From assembly GCA_946482335.1 (NCBI GenBank), contig CAMLRG010000006.1:1-54815 (forward strand): a DNA stretch of 54,815 bases, in the 5' to 3' direction. Made by a program: the position numbers and the translations under genes. Numbering within the stretch: the first letter of the stretch is position 1; each line of letters begins with the position of its first letter. Under the pieces are notes generated by a model, which had not been told where the DNA came from, made no database searches, and saw only the letters and a list, made by a program, of their open reading frames with translations. Below, one piece after another: positions 17,946-25,147 of this stretch. This DNA comes from an uncultured Duganella sp. Lineage in GTDB: Bacteria > Pseudomonadota > Gammaproteobacteria > Burkholderiales > Burkholderiaceae.

Positions 17946-19559
17946 ATGGCAGAAATTAACACTACGCAGATGCGCGATGCGTTGGCGTGGGCAACCGGAG
18001 ATGAAGTCAAGTCCCAAGATCCCAGCACGAATCCGTTCGTATGGTTCTGGGAAGCGATCGAAGGAGATTTCAACGAGAACCGTTCGACAGCACAGATCAT
18101 GGTCGATGCAGGTATATCGATGATTCCCCTTGTCGACCAAGTATGCGACATACGGGATTTGATCGCAAACTGTAAGAAACTAACCCACGACTATAAGGAT
18201 ACTTGGGCGTGGGTCGCATTAGTGCTGACTTTAATCGGGTTGTTTCCGACACTTGGTTCGCTCGTCAAAGGCACACTCAAGATCTTCTTTGGGTTTATTC
18301 GCCGCTCTGGCGGCAAACAGGTTTTCGAGGCAATCGATGCCGCAATGAACTGGGTGATCAGCTTCCTGAGACGGAAAGACGTGCAGAAATATCTCAAGTC
18401 ACACAAGATCGATCAGATCTTCCTCTGGTTGGCCATGAAGATCAAAGCCGTAGGTGGAAAGATTAATACTGGTGCCCTACTTGCAGCATTTGACAAAGGG
18501 ATTAGCGTTCTGGAAGGGCTAGTCAATAAGGTTAAGTACGTCCCGTCGATTGGTGGCAAAGCCAAGAGCACATTAGAAGACGTCAAAAGAATTCGCCTGC
18601 TAGCAAACGACTACATCGGCAAAGCAATCAAGCCAGTGCAAGACATTATCGACGCCGTGGTACTGCGCCTGGAGCGTGAGGCACTGCAATCAAATCACGG
18701 GATAGTCAACGTAGCTAACATCCACTATCGAGGTCCGCTCCCGGAAGCCGCAGCCGTCGCATTGATGCGAAAACGCGGTGCGCCATGGTTAAGCGAAACA
18801 GGGGACAAGGTCATAACACAGGCCGTCCCGAAACGATATCGCGCAGCAGTGGATAAAGCCTCGAGTAAGGTTGATGCTGCAGGCAACCCTCGGCCAGAGA
18901 AAGACATCTTTCCATACCTTTCCGATCAATCGATAAGGTCGTTTCATACGCTGGAAGCGCACGTCATTCGTGGTCCCGCAAGGCTGTATCGAATACTTGC
19001 ACCGAATAGCCGTGCCATGAGCGATTGTTGGGTGACCAAAGAAGTATTCGATAAGCTCCAGGCCGACTCAAACCCAAAGAACGCCTGGCGGCGCTTCTTG
19101 GCGGTGTGGCCCGATTGGAATGTCAACGGCCAGTTTGTGATTTACGATATCAAAGCGGGGGAATCGCTCAATACTTGGCGGGGAAAGGCATCTAGCCAGT
19201 TCAAGGATAACCTTCCCGGAAAACACCTTGAGGGAGGCTATGAGCAAATCGTTTTCAATGTTGAACGAGGGAACGGAAAAAACGATTCAGTTTTGTACTA
19301 TCCTGTGCAAGGGCGCAATGGTAAGAATCCAAAGCTTGGCAGGCCTTTGACACAAGATGAAGTGAATGCCGCTACAAAAAACATGAATCAAATGCAGAAG
19401 CAGGCGTTCTTCGACAAACATCTATCGATACGCCAGAACATCAATCATCCGAATATTTCCGGACCATTCGAAACCGGCTGGGGTTATACCGAGTTCGATG
19501 GCGCGGGAATGGCCTCTAAGATCGGGCTCCCGGCATTGCCTGGCCAAGTAACTAATTGA
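17946..19559 (+). CDS. T6SS effector candidate with pre-toxin hydrophobic region and unassigned C-terminal domain
   Basis: This 537-aa protein starts 27 nt after vgrG with an AAGGAAC ribosome site. Residues about 36-75 (EAIEGDFNENRSTAQIMVD, MIPLVDQVCDIRDL) and a hydrophobic hairpin at about 87-117 resemble the pre-toxin region seen before toxin domains of VgrG- and Rhs-linked effectors. A helical linker follows (120-300). The C-terminal domain (about 335-537) has RGPARLYRIL (342-351), CW (361-362), WRRFLAVWPDWNVNG (381-395), WRG (411-413), LEGGYEQIVF (428-437) and GWGYTEFDG (511-519). I know no characterised family with this order. An Arg on the first strand and a Glu in an E-Q strand recall ADP-ribosyltransferase-like folds, but that is speculation. 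No PAAR, no catalytic motif I can name. Confidence 0.75.
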   Translation: MAEINTTQMRDALAWATGDEVKSQDPSTNPFVWFWEAIEGDFNENRSTAQIMVDAGISMIPLVDQVCDIRDLIANCKKLTHDYKDTWAWVALVLTLIGLFPTLGSLVKGTLKIFFGFIRRSGGKQVFEAIDAAMNWVISFLRRKDVQKYLKSHKIDQIFLWLAMKIKAVGGKINTGALLAAFDKGISVLEGLVNKVKYVPSIGGKAKSTLEDVKRIRLLANDYIGKAIKPVQDIIDAVVLRLEREALQSNHGIVNVANIHYRGPLPEAAAVALMRKRGAPWLSETGDKVITQAVPKRYRAAVDKASSKVDAAGNPRPEKDIFPYLSDQSIRSFHTLEAHVIRGPARLYRILAPNSRAMSDCWVTKEVFDKLQADSNPKNAWRRFLAVWPDWNVNGQFVIYDIKAGESLNTWRGKASSQFKDNLPGKHLEGGYEQIVFNVERGNGKNDSVLYYPVQGRNGKNPKLGRPLTQDEVNAATKNMNQMQKQAFFDKHLSIRQNINHPNISGPFETGWGYTEFDGAGMASKIGLPALPGQVTN

Positions 19560-19577
19560 TGAATCAACTACCTTAAG

Positions 19578-20696
19578 ATGCGATCTATGCTCACGTCATC
19601 TCTTTCGCCTTGGCACGCGCGCCAAGCGGCCATGCTGTACAAATACACTTCAATGGAACACTTGAAAAGACTCCACGCAGTCGTCACCCAGGCGATTGAT
19701 GGTGTGATAGATCCTCTGCTTGAGACCGCGAACGCACAGGATCGCGATCAGTTGCTCGTAAACCAGCAGTGGGGAACTCGCAACACGTCCCAGAATTGGG
19801 CGGACAATGCTTGGCCCATGCTAAAGGATCTTCAGGCTTCCATCGCAAAAGATATCGCGATGCGCGCGTTCGGCAAATACAAGATGACCGCGACCGACGA
19901 AAAACTACGGGGAATTGAGCAGTTCTCGATGCAGTGGCTGACCGCCGAGGAAGAACGACAATACAATCAGGTAGTCGCCTTGATTAACGGGCTCGCATCA
20001 AAGATTGATGATACGTTCAGCCCTGAGCCTCTACCTCGCTGGGATGATTTTGGCTTTGCCTACTGCTTCCCGCAGTTCAAAGCCGAATCGCCACAGATTC
20101 CGAGATTCCGAATCCGTTACGATATTGCTGGCGAAACTGGTAAGGTGCCATCACGCACAGGCGTCTATATTGCTGCCAACATGCCGGAAGCCGCACTGCA
20201 ATTCGCGGTTTCTGGAAATGATGGATTCAAGTTGAAAGAAGCAAGTATCTTCAGTGAGATCGGCTGGGACGCGTTAAATTGGGTCGGTCGAGATAAGCTT
20301 TGGTTCGATGACGTGGCGATGCTTGATTTCGCGACCAAATCCAAGCATGCGGCGCTGTTTGCAAACTGGATTCGTATCCCTGGCGGCGCCGTTGACGCAG
20401 AGTTGGCCCCATCGGCCGTGTCGCAGCTTTCCTTTACGACCAGACCTGCCCTTTGGCATTTTGTAGAAGAGATCCCTGATGAATTCGAGGAAGTAGACCT
20501 TCCTTCTCAAGTTGCCGATGTGACTCAACAAACGCTGCGGCAAGCAGGCGGCGAGACGTGCAAAGTAGCCGGCTTCTATTTCTCACCAGCGCTAGAAAAG
20601 TCGAGGCGCTACTTCCGTGCTGGTGAACCATTGCCGAAATTCGAAGGGCAATACGGCGAAACGATCTGGCAGTGGGATAACGACCAGGCGCGATAA
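19578..20696 (+). CDS. Imm71/Imm72-like immunity protein candidate
   Basis: The 372-aa product lies 18 nt after the effector gene and is therefore its first candidate antitoxin. It has no signal peptide and no membrane span, so it should act in the cytoplasm. The N-terminal half is helical (MEHLKRLHAVVTQAID; VNQQWGTRNTSQNWADNAWP). The C-terminal half has a TGVYIAANMPEAALQF segment and ends with a GGETCKVAGFYFSPA and YGETIWQWDNDQ block that I associate with the Imm71/Imm72 type of polymorphic-toxin immunity proteins. The start is uncertain: ATG codons at 19578, 19587 and 19632 are possible and no strong ribosome site decides. Confidence 0.65.
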   Translation: MRSMLTSSLSPWHARQAAMLYKYTSMEHLKRLHAVVTQAIDGVIDPLLETANAQDRDQLLVNQQWGTRNTSQNWADNAWPMLKDLQASIAKDIAMRAFGKYKMTATDEKLRGIEQFSMQWLTAEEERQYNQVVALINGLASKIDDTFSPEPLPRWDDFGFAYCFPQFKAESPQIPRFRIRYDIAGETGKVPSRTGVYIAANMPEAALQFAVSGNDGFKLKEASIFSEIGWDALNWVGRDKLWFDDVAMLDFATKSKHAALFANWIRIPGGAVDAELAPSAVSQLSFTTRPALWHFVEEIPDEFEEVDLPSQVADVTQQTLRQAGGETCKVAGFYFSPALEKSRRYFRAGEPLPKFEGQYGETIWQWDNDQAR

Positions 20697-20722
20697 CCGT
20701 GCTATCTGCACTCATTCCCAAG

Positions 20723-20878
20723 ATGAACGTGGCTGACGTCGAAGTTGTCTATTTGCTCGATCGCTATTCGTCTGCTGAGTATTTTTCTGAATTGCTGAAT
20801 ACGTGGCGTGACTTCGTCGCCCACAACGAAGGTTCATTGGCACGATATGCGGCGAACTTGCCACCGGACTTTCGGTAA
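20723..20878 (+). pseudogene. 51-codon remnant resembling the N-terminus of an Imm71-like immunity gene
   Basis: An ORF of 51 codons opens with ATG 20723, 26 nt after the immunity gene, and stops at TAA 20876. Its product (MNVADVEVVYLLDRYSSAEY, then a helical WRDFVAHNEG and a closing LPPDFR) looks like the beginning of a larger immunity protein rather than a complete small protein. The coding sequence downstream continues in a different frame. I read it as a truncated second immunity gene; a genuine small protein is possible but less likely. Confidence 0.45.
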
Positions 20879-21107
20879 TCAAGGCGACGCCCTTAAAGTT
20901 TCGCGCTACAAGGACGAAGGTAACGCCAACACCTTCACGCTGAATGGAAAAAAGATGGAACAGCGCATTCACGCATACTACATCCCTGCGACATACGCAG
21001 AGTACGCCAAGGCGCAAGGGGAACTTGCCGTTCTCGATATCGATGAAACGAATAAAAATTTGCTGAACATTAAAGTCGCTGCGTCGAACAACGAAAGCAC
21101 ACGCTAA
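20808..21107 (+). CDS. Hypothetical 99-codon ORF, possibly a C-terminal gene fragment
   Basis: This frame overlaps the 51-codon remnant and runs to TAA 21105. The first about 20 residues are the remnant read in another frame and are doubtful. The remainder (LKVSRYKDEGNANTFTLNGK, AYYIPATYAEYAKAQGELA, then LDIDETNKNLLNIKV) looks like real protein with beta-strand character but has no start codon of its own with a ribosome site until the ATG at 20955. It may be the tail of a lost immunity gene joined by recombination. The next gene starts 2 nt after its stop. Confidence 0.4.
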   Translation: MTSSPTTKVHWHDMRRTCHRTFGNQGDALKVSRYKDEGNANTFTLNGKKMEQRIHAYYIPATYAEYAKAQGELAVLDIDETNKNLLNIKVAASNNESTR

Positions 21108-21109
21108 AC

Positions 21110-21625
21110 ATGAATCTAGTAACTGCAATCTCGATCTCACTGCTGGCCGCTGTACCCCGCGTATCCCTTGCTGAATCGCCCGACGGACTGCAATTATTAA
21201 TCCTTGGTACGGACCGCTCAAGGGGCGCGCAGCAAAAGGTAGCTCAATACTTGGACGAGTATCAAAATTCGGTCGGCAATTTTGATTGCGACGACTATAC
21301 GCTGAACATAGCCAGCACGGTGCAGGAGCCAGTCGCTACGATTTCTTCTGACAAGGCGATGGCCAGCATCTCCGATAAGAAGCAACGGCTTGCCTTTTCC
21401 AAGACGCTGTCGAAATACCGTGACCAACAGCACAAGCGCGGCTTCGACGGTGCACTGCTCTATGATGTCCACCACGGCACGTTGAAATTATATGGAATCT
21501 CAGCATGGACGAAGGAAAAGATTCATCGCACCGAAATCGGCTCTCACGATTGGAACAACAAAGACAAGTTCAGGTTGGCGATGTGCCGCGCCTTGGCAGA
21601 AATGCCCGTTCTTCAGTCACCTTAG
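21110..21625 (+). CDS. Exported protein of unknown function in the effector island
   Basis: The 171-aa product has a signal peptide (MNLVTAISISLLAAVPRVSL, cleavage probably after SLA at about 21). The mature part contains a block of charged helices (DKKQRLAFSKTLSKYRDQQH) and two Cys (59 and 162, CDD and MCR) that could form a disulfide in the periplasm. I do not recognise the family. Its place in the immunity array, its AT-richer composition and its export make a periplasmic immunity or accessory role plausible, but nothing in the sequence proves it. Confidence 0.6.
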   Translation: MNLVTAISISLLAAVPRVSLAESPDGLQLLILGTDRSRGAQQKVAQYLDEYQNSVGNFDCDDYTLNIASTVQEPVATISSDKAMASISDKKQRLAFSKTLSKYRDQQHKRGFDGALLYDVHHGTLKLYGISAWTKEKIHRTEIGSHDWNNKDKFRLAMCRALAEMPVLQSP

Positions 21626-21636
21626 ACTGACCGATC

Positions 21637-22470
21637 ATGAAAATCGATAAGACCATCATTTGCCTCCTACTCTGCCTCAATTCCCTTAGCGGATTTTCGG
21701 TGGAATCCGCGAAGCAAGCAAAGCAAACCATTTCATCGGGCCATCAGTGTACGAGCGATCCCTGCGCAAACACACCGACGGGCGAAGACCCATCCGAGAT
21801 GGCGGAACGGGAGGGGCGCGCGCGCTCTGATCAGATCCGCCAGAGCCCTGAAGATTCGCTGCGCTGGAAGCGTATCAGACTTTATTCCGACTCGACAAAG
21901 CCCGAACGGCTGCAAATGATTGCGCACTACCAGAGCAGGATCTTGATGGTCCTCGATCCGAAGTCGGGCAACTTATCTTTTCGGAGTTCGGCGGGCGTTC
22001 ACACCTTTAACGTCGCTATGCAAGACAAGGCCGCTAACAATCTATGCCCTGCTTATAACATCCAGGTCATCAACGCATCAAGCATCCACGCTGTGGTCAG
22101 GAAGACCTGCCCGAAATTCGAATACAAGCCAGGGCAAGCCTACAAATCGTATGAATACTATTTGTACGACCGCCAGACCGCCACAATGCGCGAGATCTGG
22201 TCGGCCTCCGCTATAGAGAACCTGAGCCTCCTGCGAAGCCCGACTCCCGAACCAAGCGTGAGCATCAATTCAGACGGCTACACGTTTCAATGGAAAGGCG
22301 ACGTCGCATCCGGTGGCACTTTGATGCCCTACAACTTCAACAACCTGTACACCCGCCAGCGCAACAAGAGCGGAAAGCTGGAACTGGTTTGCAGGGATAT
22401 GACTGCCGGTAAGCATGGCGAAGTCGAATCCGGTCTATGTGAAGGTGGAAAACTGTCTCTCGTGCAATGA
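21637..22470 (+). CDS. Exported protein of unknown function in the effector island
   Basis: This 277-aa protein has a signal sequence (MKIDKTIICLLLCLNSLSGF) followed by a polar region with two Cys (37 and 42; HQCTSDPCANT), then a predicted beta-rich domain from about 78 (RIRLYSDSTKPERLQMIAHY; YEYYLYDRQTATMREIW). Four more Cys (C135, C154, C258, C269) suggest disulfides. No family recognised. It starts 11 nt after the preceding gene and is probably cotranscribed. Confidence 0.6.
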   Translation: MKIDKTIICLLLCLNSLSGFSVESAKQAKQTISSGHQCTSDPCANTPTGEDPSEMAEREGRARSDQIRQSPEDSLRWKRIRLYSDSTKPERLQMIAHYQSRILMVLDPKSGNLSFRSSAGVHTFNVAMQDKAANNLCPAYNIQVINASSIHAVVRKTCPKFEYKPGQAYKSYEYYLYDRQTATMREIWSASAIENLSLLRSPTPEPSVSINSDGYTFQWKGDVASGGTLMPYNFNNLYTRQRNKSGKLELVCRDMTAGKHGEVESGLCEGGKLSLVQ

Positions 22471-22533
22471 TCTAATCGGATAGCCCCTGCCGTTCATCCG
22501 AAGCCGCAAGACAGATCCTGTTGTTACCCTAAC

Positions 22534-22551
22534 CGCAAAGCGGCCTTTGCG
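22534..22551. other. Intergenic hairpin
   Basis: A perfect 7-bp stem (CGCAAAG / CTTTGCG) with a CGGC loop lies in the 109-nt gap between two exported-protein genes. There is no T-run on either side, so it is not a standard intrinsic terminator; it could stabilise or attenuate the transcript, or be chance. Confidence 0.35.
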
Positions 22552-22579
22552 AGGGCCGAATTCTGCCACCGGTTGAAAA

Positions 22580-23242
22580 ATGAATTTCGATACAACTCGA
22601 ATGACCAAGATGGCATTGAGTGCTAAGTACTTTGTCGGTCCGTTGCTGCTCCTCAGCCAAATCGCCCACGCGAGCGAGCTGGCTCATTCGGCCATTACGC
22701 ATGCCGATATCGAACGGCTCAAATTTATCACTGCCGGCAACGTCGTTCTCGGCAAACGAGTACTCGACTCTCTCGGTGAACATATCCTGGTATTGACCGA
22801 GAAATGGATCAGGTCGGCTAACGGACGAATCGAGCGCATCGAACTGGCTGCTGCTTATTACGACCGAGCCGGCGGCAAATGGATTGCTAACTGGGTCATC
22901 AGGGATGGAGTGCACTGTCCAGGACTCGACAGCGCTGCATCGTTCTTCCCGCATGCGACGAAAATCACCGATCTGGATGGAGACGGCCGCGCAGAAGTCA
23001 CAGTCGCTTACAAGACGTTTTGCGGAGGAGGCATTGATCCCTCCACCGTAAAAGTGATTCTGCGTCAGGGAAAGCAAAAGTTCGCCATTCGTGGCGAGTC
23101 CTTGATCAAGTTCAAGGGCCAGGAACCAATGGGCGGAACCTACAATGCCGACAAGGCGCTGTTAGCGACCGACAACGAGGAATTCAGGCGGCATATGGAA
23201 AAAGTCTGGCAACAGGTGTACGTCGAACGGAACGATGGCTAG
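22580..23242 (+). CDS. Exported protein similar to the M949_RS01915 family
   Basis: The 220-aa product has a signal peptide (hydrophobic run KYFVGPLLLLSQIAHA; the true start could be ATG 22580, 22601 or 22610). The mature domain contains KITDLDGDGRAEVTVAYKTF, which looks like an FG-GAP/EF-hand-like calcium loop, followed by a Cys-Gly-rich turn and VKVILRQGKQKFAIRG. This order matches a family annotated in databases as M949_RS01915, named for polysaccharide synthesis but often found near T6SS effectors. Here a periplasmic immunity-type role is an inference. Its last 8 nt overlap the next small ORF. Confidence 0.6.
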   Translation: MNFDTTRMTKMALSAKYFVGPLLLLSQIAHASELAHSAITHADIERLKFITAGNVVLGKRVLDSLGEHILVLTEKWIRSANGRIERIELAAAYYDRAGGKWIANWVIRDGVHCPGLDSAASFFPHATKITDLDGDGRAEVTVAYKTFCGGGIDPSTVKVILRQGKQKFAIRGESLIKFKGQEPMGGTYNADKALLATDNEEFRRHMEKVWQQVYVERNDG

Positions 23243-23354
23243 GCTGAACGATATGGGCACTCTTGTTGGACTCGCATTCGCAATACTATTGCTGGCAGCA
23301 TCGATATTCCTGAGCCACGTACGTGAGAAAAGGCGGAGTCTGAACTTGCGATGA
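23235..23354 (+). CDS. Small predicted membrane protein (39 aa)
   Basis: An ORF of 39 codons starts at ATG 23235, overlapping the preceding gene by 8 nt, and stops at TGA 23352, overlapping the next ATG in ATGA. The product has one clear transmembrane helix (GTLVGLAFAILLLAASIFL, residues 8-26) and a basic tail (VREKRR), suggesting a cytoplasmic C-terminus. No family recognised. The overlap on both sides argues that it is translated. Confidence 0.5.
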   Translation: MARLNDMGTLVGLAFAILLLAASIFLSHVREKRRSLNLR

Positions 23355-23551
23355 AATTTGGTCCGGATAACCGATTTGTAGGAAAAAATCTTCAGGAGAT
23401 CATCGACTGTGCCGGCCCATCTACCTCCTTCGGATGCATGGACCATAGAACAGCGGTCGCACAATGGAAACGCGGAAAATTGATCGCAGAGGCGTGGTTG
23501 GGAAATGAGATATGCGTGGCGATCGAAACGCGCAGCACAAGGAAATCATGA
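23351..23551 (+). CDS. Small cytoplasmic protein of unknown function (66 aa)
   Basis: The 66-aa product starts in the ATGA overlap with the preceding 39-aa ORF and stops in an ATGA overlap with the next gene. It contains GKNLQEIIDCAGPSTSFG and an Arg/Lys-rich end. This resembles small DNA-damage or lipoprotein-like fragments without clear match (C20, C29 and C52 present). There is no signal or membrane segment. Translation is supported by the overlaps on both sides; function unknown. Confidence 0.45.
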   Translation: MKFGPDNRFVGKNLQEIIDCAGPSTSFGCMDHRTAVAQWKRGKLIAEAWLGNEICVAIETRSTRKS

Positions 23552-24087
23552 AGCATTCAATCTCGTTGATAGCATTCAGCATTTGCGCCGCCGCATCCGC
23601 ACAGGGAATTGTACCCACCGTCGAAGGCGAATATCACCTCACCTCGTCCACCATGGCGCCCGTGGGCAACTGGATCTACAGCAAAGCCCATCTCTCGATC
23701 AGGAAGCTGGACGATCGGCATGTGGTGATCCTGTTCGCATGTGAATGGAAGCGGTTTCCGAAAGACGCGTGCGATGACTATTACTTCGCGCAGTGGCGTA
23801 ACGGCGGACTATACATGCAAGACATGAATACTGATCTCATGCGTATGTACTTCGACCCGGCTTCCCGCACGCTCACAATGATCAGGCGTGGCGTTGACGA
23901 TAAAGGGAGTGTGCGGCGAGACGTATTCTCGCCCGCCAACGGCGCGCCTGCCGATGCGACGCTGGCGCGGCGACTAAAGCGCGCGGAAAAGGGCTACGTT
24001 CATCCGGAAAACCTGCGGGTGTTCGGGCCTTATGCAAAATGGAAGTACGAGAACAACCGCATCGAGTTCCAGAACACTACACCTTGA
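23548..24087 (+). CDS. Exported protein of unknown function, end of the effector island
   Basis: The ATG at 23548 overlaps the preceding stop (ATGA) and gives 179 aa with a signal peptide (MKHSISLIAFSICAAASAQG, cleavage after ASA). The frame is open 12 codons upstream but that part belongs to the previous gene. The mature part has EGEYHLTSSTMAPVGNWIYS and a CEWKRFPKDAC pair of cysteines likely to be bonded in the periplasm. No family recognised. Its 3' end overlaps the convergent nagX-like gene by 11 nt, marking the right edge of the AT-richer island. Confidence 0.6.
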   Translation: MKHSISLIAFSICAAASAQGIVPTVEGEYHLTSSTMAPVGNWIYSKAHLSIRKLDDRHVVILFACEWKRFPKDACDDYYFAQWRNGGLYMQDMNTDLMRMYFDPASRTLTMIRRGVDDKGSVRRDVFSPANGAPADATLARRLKRAEKGYVHPENLRVFGPYAKWKYENNRIEFQNTTP

Positions 24088-25147
24088 TGTAGATCTTCCG
24101 CTTGTCCAGCCAGTAACCGACCAGCCAGCAGGCGAGCGTGAACAGGACGGCGAATGCCAATGATGCGGCTTCTGGGCTGCCAATCGGCTGGAGTGCTGCT
24201 GCCATTGGTGCGTAGGTGTCCGACTTGTTCAGCGCGACAACAACGATTTGCGAGAGCATGTAGATGAACAGCGTGTTCTTGCCGAACACTTCAAAGAAGT
24301 AGCACCAGCGGCGCGCTCCGCGCACCTCGATGATCCACGCCAGCAGCGCAAGGGCGATCAGTGCGGTGCCGGTGGAAATCATCACATAACTGCCGGTCCA
24401 TAGTTTCTTATTGATTGGCAGCAGCGGCGCCCAGCATAGGGCCAGCACGGTGAGCGCAGCACCGCTGGCGGCGATTATGCCGAGCGTGCGCGCGGTGGCG
24501 CCATTGTCGCGCAGGTAGCGGCCAGCGAAATAACCGGCGATCACGTTCACCGTGGCGGGCAAAGTGCCGAGCATGCCCTCGGGATCGAACGGGATGCCTT
24601 CGCCTTTGTACAGGTGGGCGGGGCCGAACAGCCATAGATCAATGGCGCGGCCTGCGTTGCCTTCCAGTGTGTAATCGCCGAAGAGAGCCATCACCAGCCA
24701 GTGGCCCAGGAGCGCAATGGCGCTGAAAATGAGCGCGCCCCGTTCGCCGAAATAGTGCAGTACCAGCGCGGCAATGCCGAAACAAAGACCGATGCGCTGC
24801 AATACCCCGGGCAGGCGAACATCGCTCATAGGGCTGCCCACCTTGGCCAGGACGGCGAGCAGCAAACCAAGCGCAATAATGGTCGCGCTGCGCTTGGCGA
24901 TCTTAGCAAGCACTGCCGCGTCGCCCGTGCCTTTGTGGCGTGGCAGTGTGAAGGCCAATGCGTTGCCGACGACGAACAGGAAGCTGGGGAAGACCCAGTC
25001 GGTCGGCGTGAAACCATGCCATGGCGCGTGCAATAGCGGCGCATAGACGTGGCTCCAGCTTCCCGGCGTGTTCACGATGATCATCAGCGCGACCGTCAGG
25101 CCGCGCAGGACATCCAGCGACTGGTAGCGGCCAGTGCCAGCCGTCAT
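24077..25147 (-). CDS. nagX: NagX-like inner-membrane acyltransferase family protein (DUF5009/HGSNAT-like)
   Basis: The 356-aa product is polytopic (about ten hydrophobic helices). It opens RYQSLDVLRGLTVALMIIVN and contains FTPTDWVFPSFLFVVG, the signature of the heparan-alpha-glucosaminide acetyltransferase/DUF5009 family, plus PGVLQRIGLCF and a WCYFFEVFGKNTLFIYMLSQ end. In chitin-using proteobacteria this family is called NagX and is linked to uptake or modification of N-acetylglucosamine. Its reaction is not established. It overlaps the upstream GH18-like gene by 4 nt. The neighbouring receptor and GntR regulator support an amino-sugar role. Confidence 0.85.
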   Translation of the reverse strand: MTAGTGRYQSLDVLRGLTVALMIIVNTPGSWSHVYAPLLHAPWHGFTPTDWVFPSFLFVVGNALAFTLPRHKGTGDAAVLAKIAKRSATIIALGLLLAVLAKVGSPMSDVRLPGVLQRIGLCFGIAALVLHYFGERGALIFSAIALLGHWLVMALFGDYTLEGNAGRAIDLWLFGPAHLYKGEGIPFDPEGMLGTLPATVNVIAGYFAGRYLRDNGATARTLGIIAASGAALTVLALCWAPLLPINKKLWTGSYVMISTGTALIALALLAWIIEVRGARRWCYFFEVFGKNTLFIYMLSQIVVVALNKSDTYAPMAAALQPIGSPEAASLAFAVLFTLACWLVGYWLDKRKIYIKV

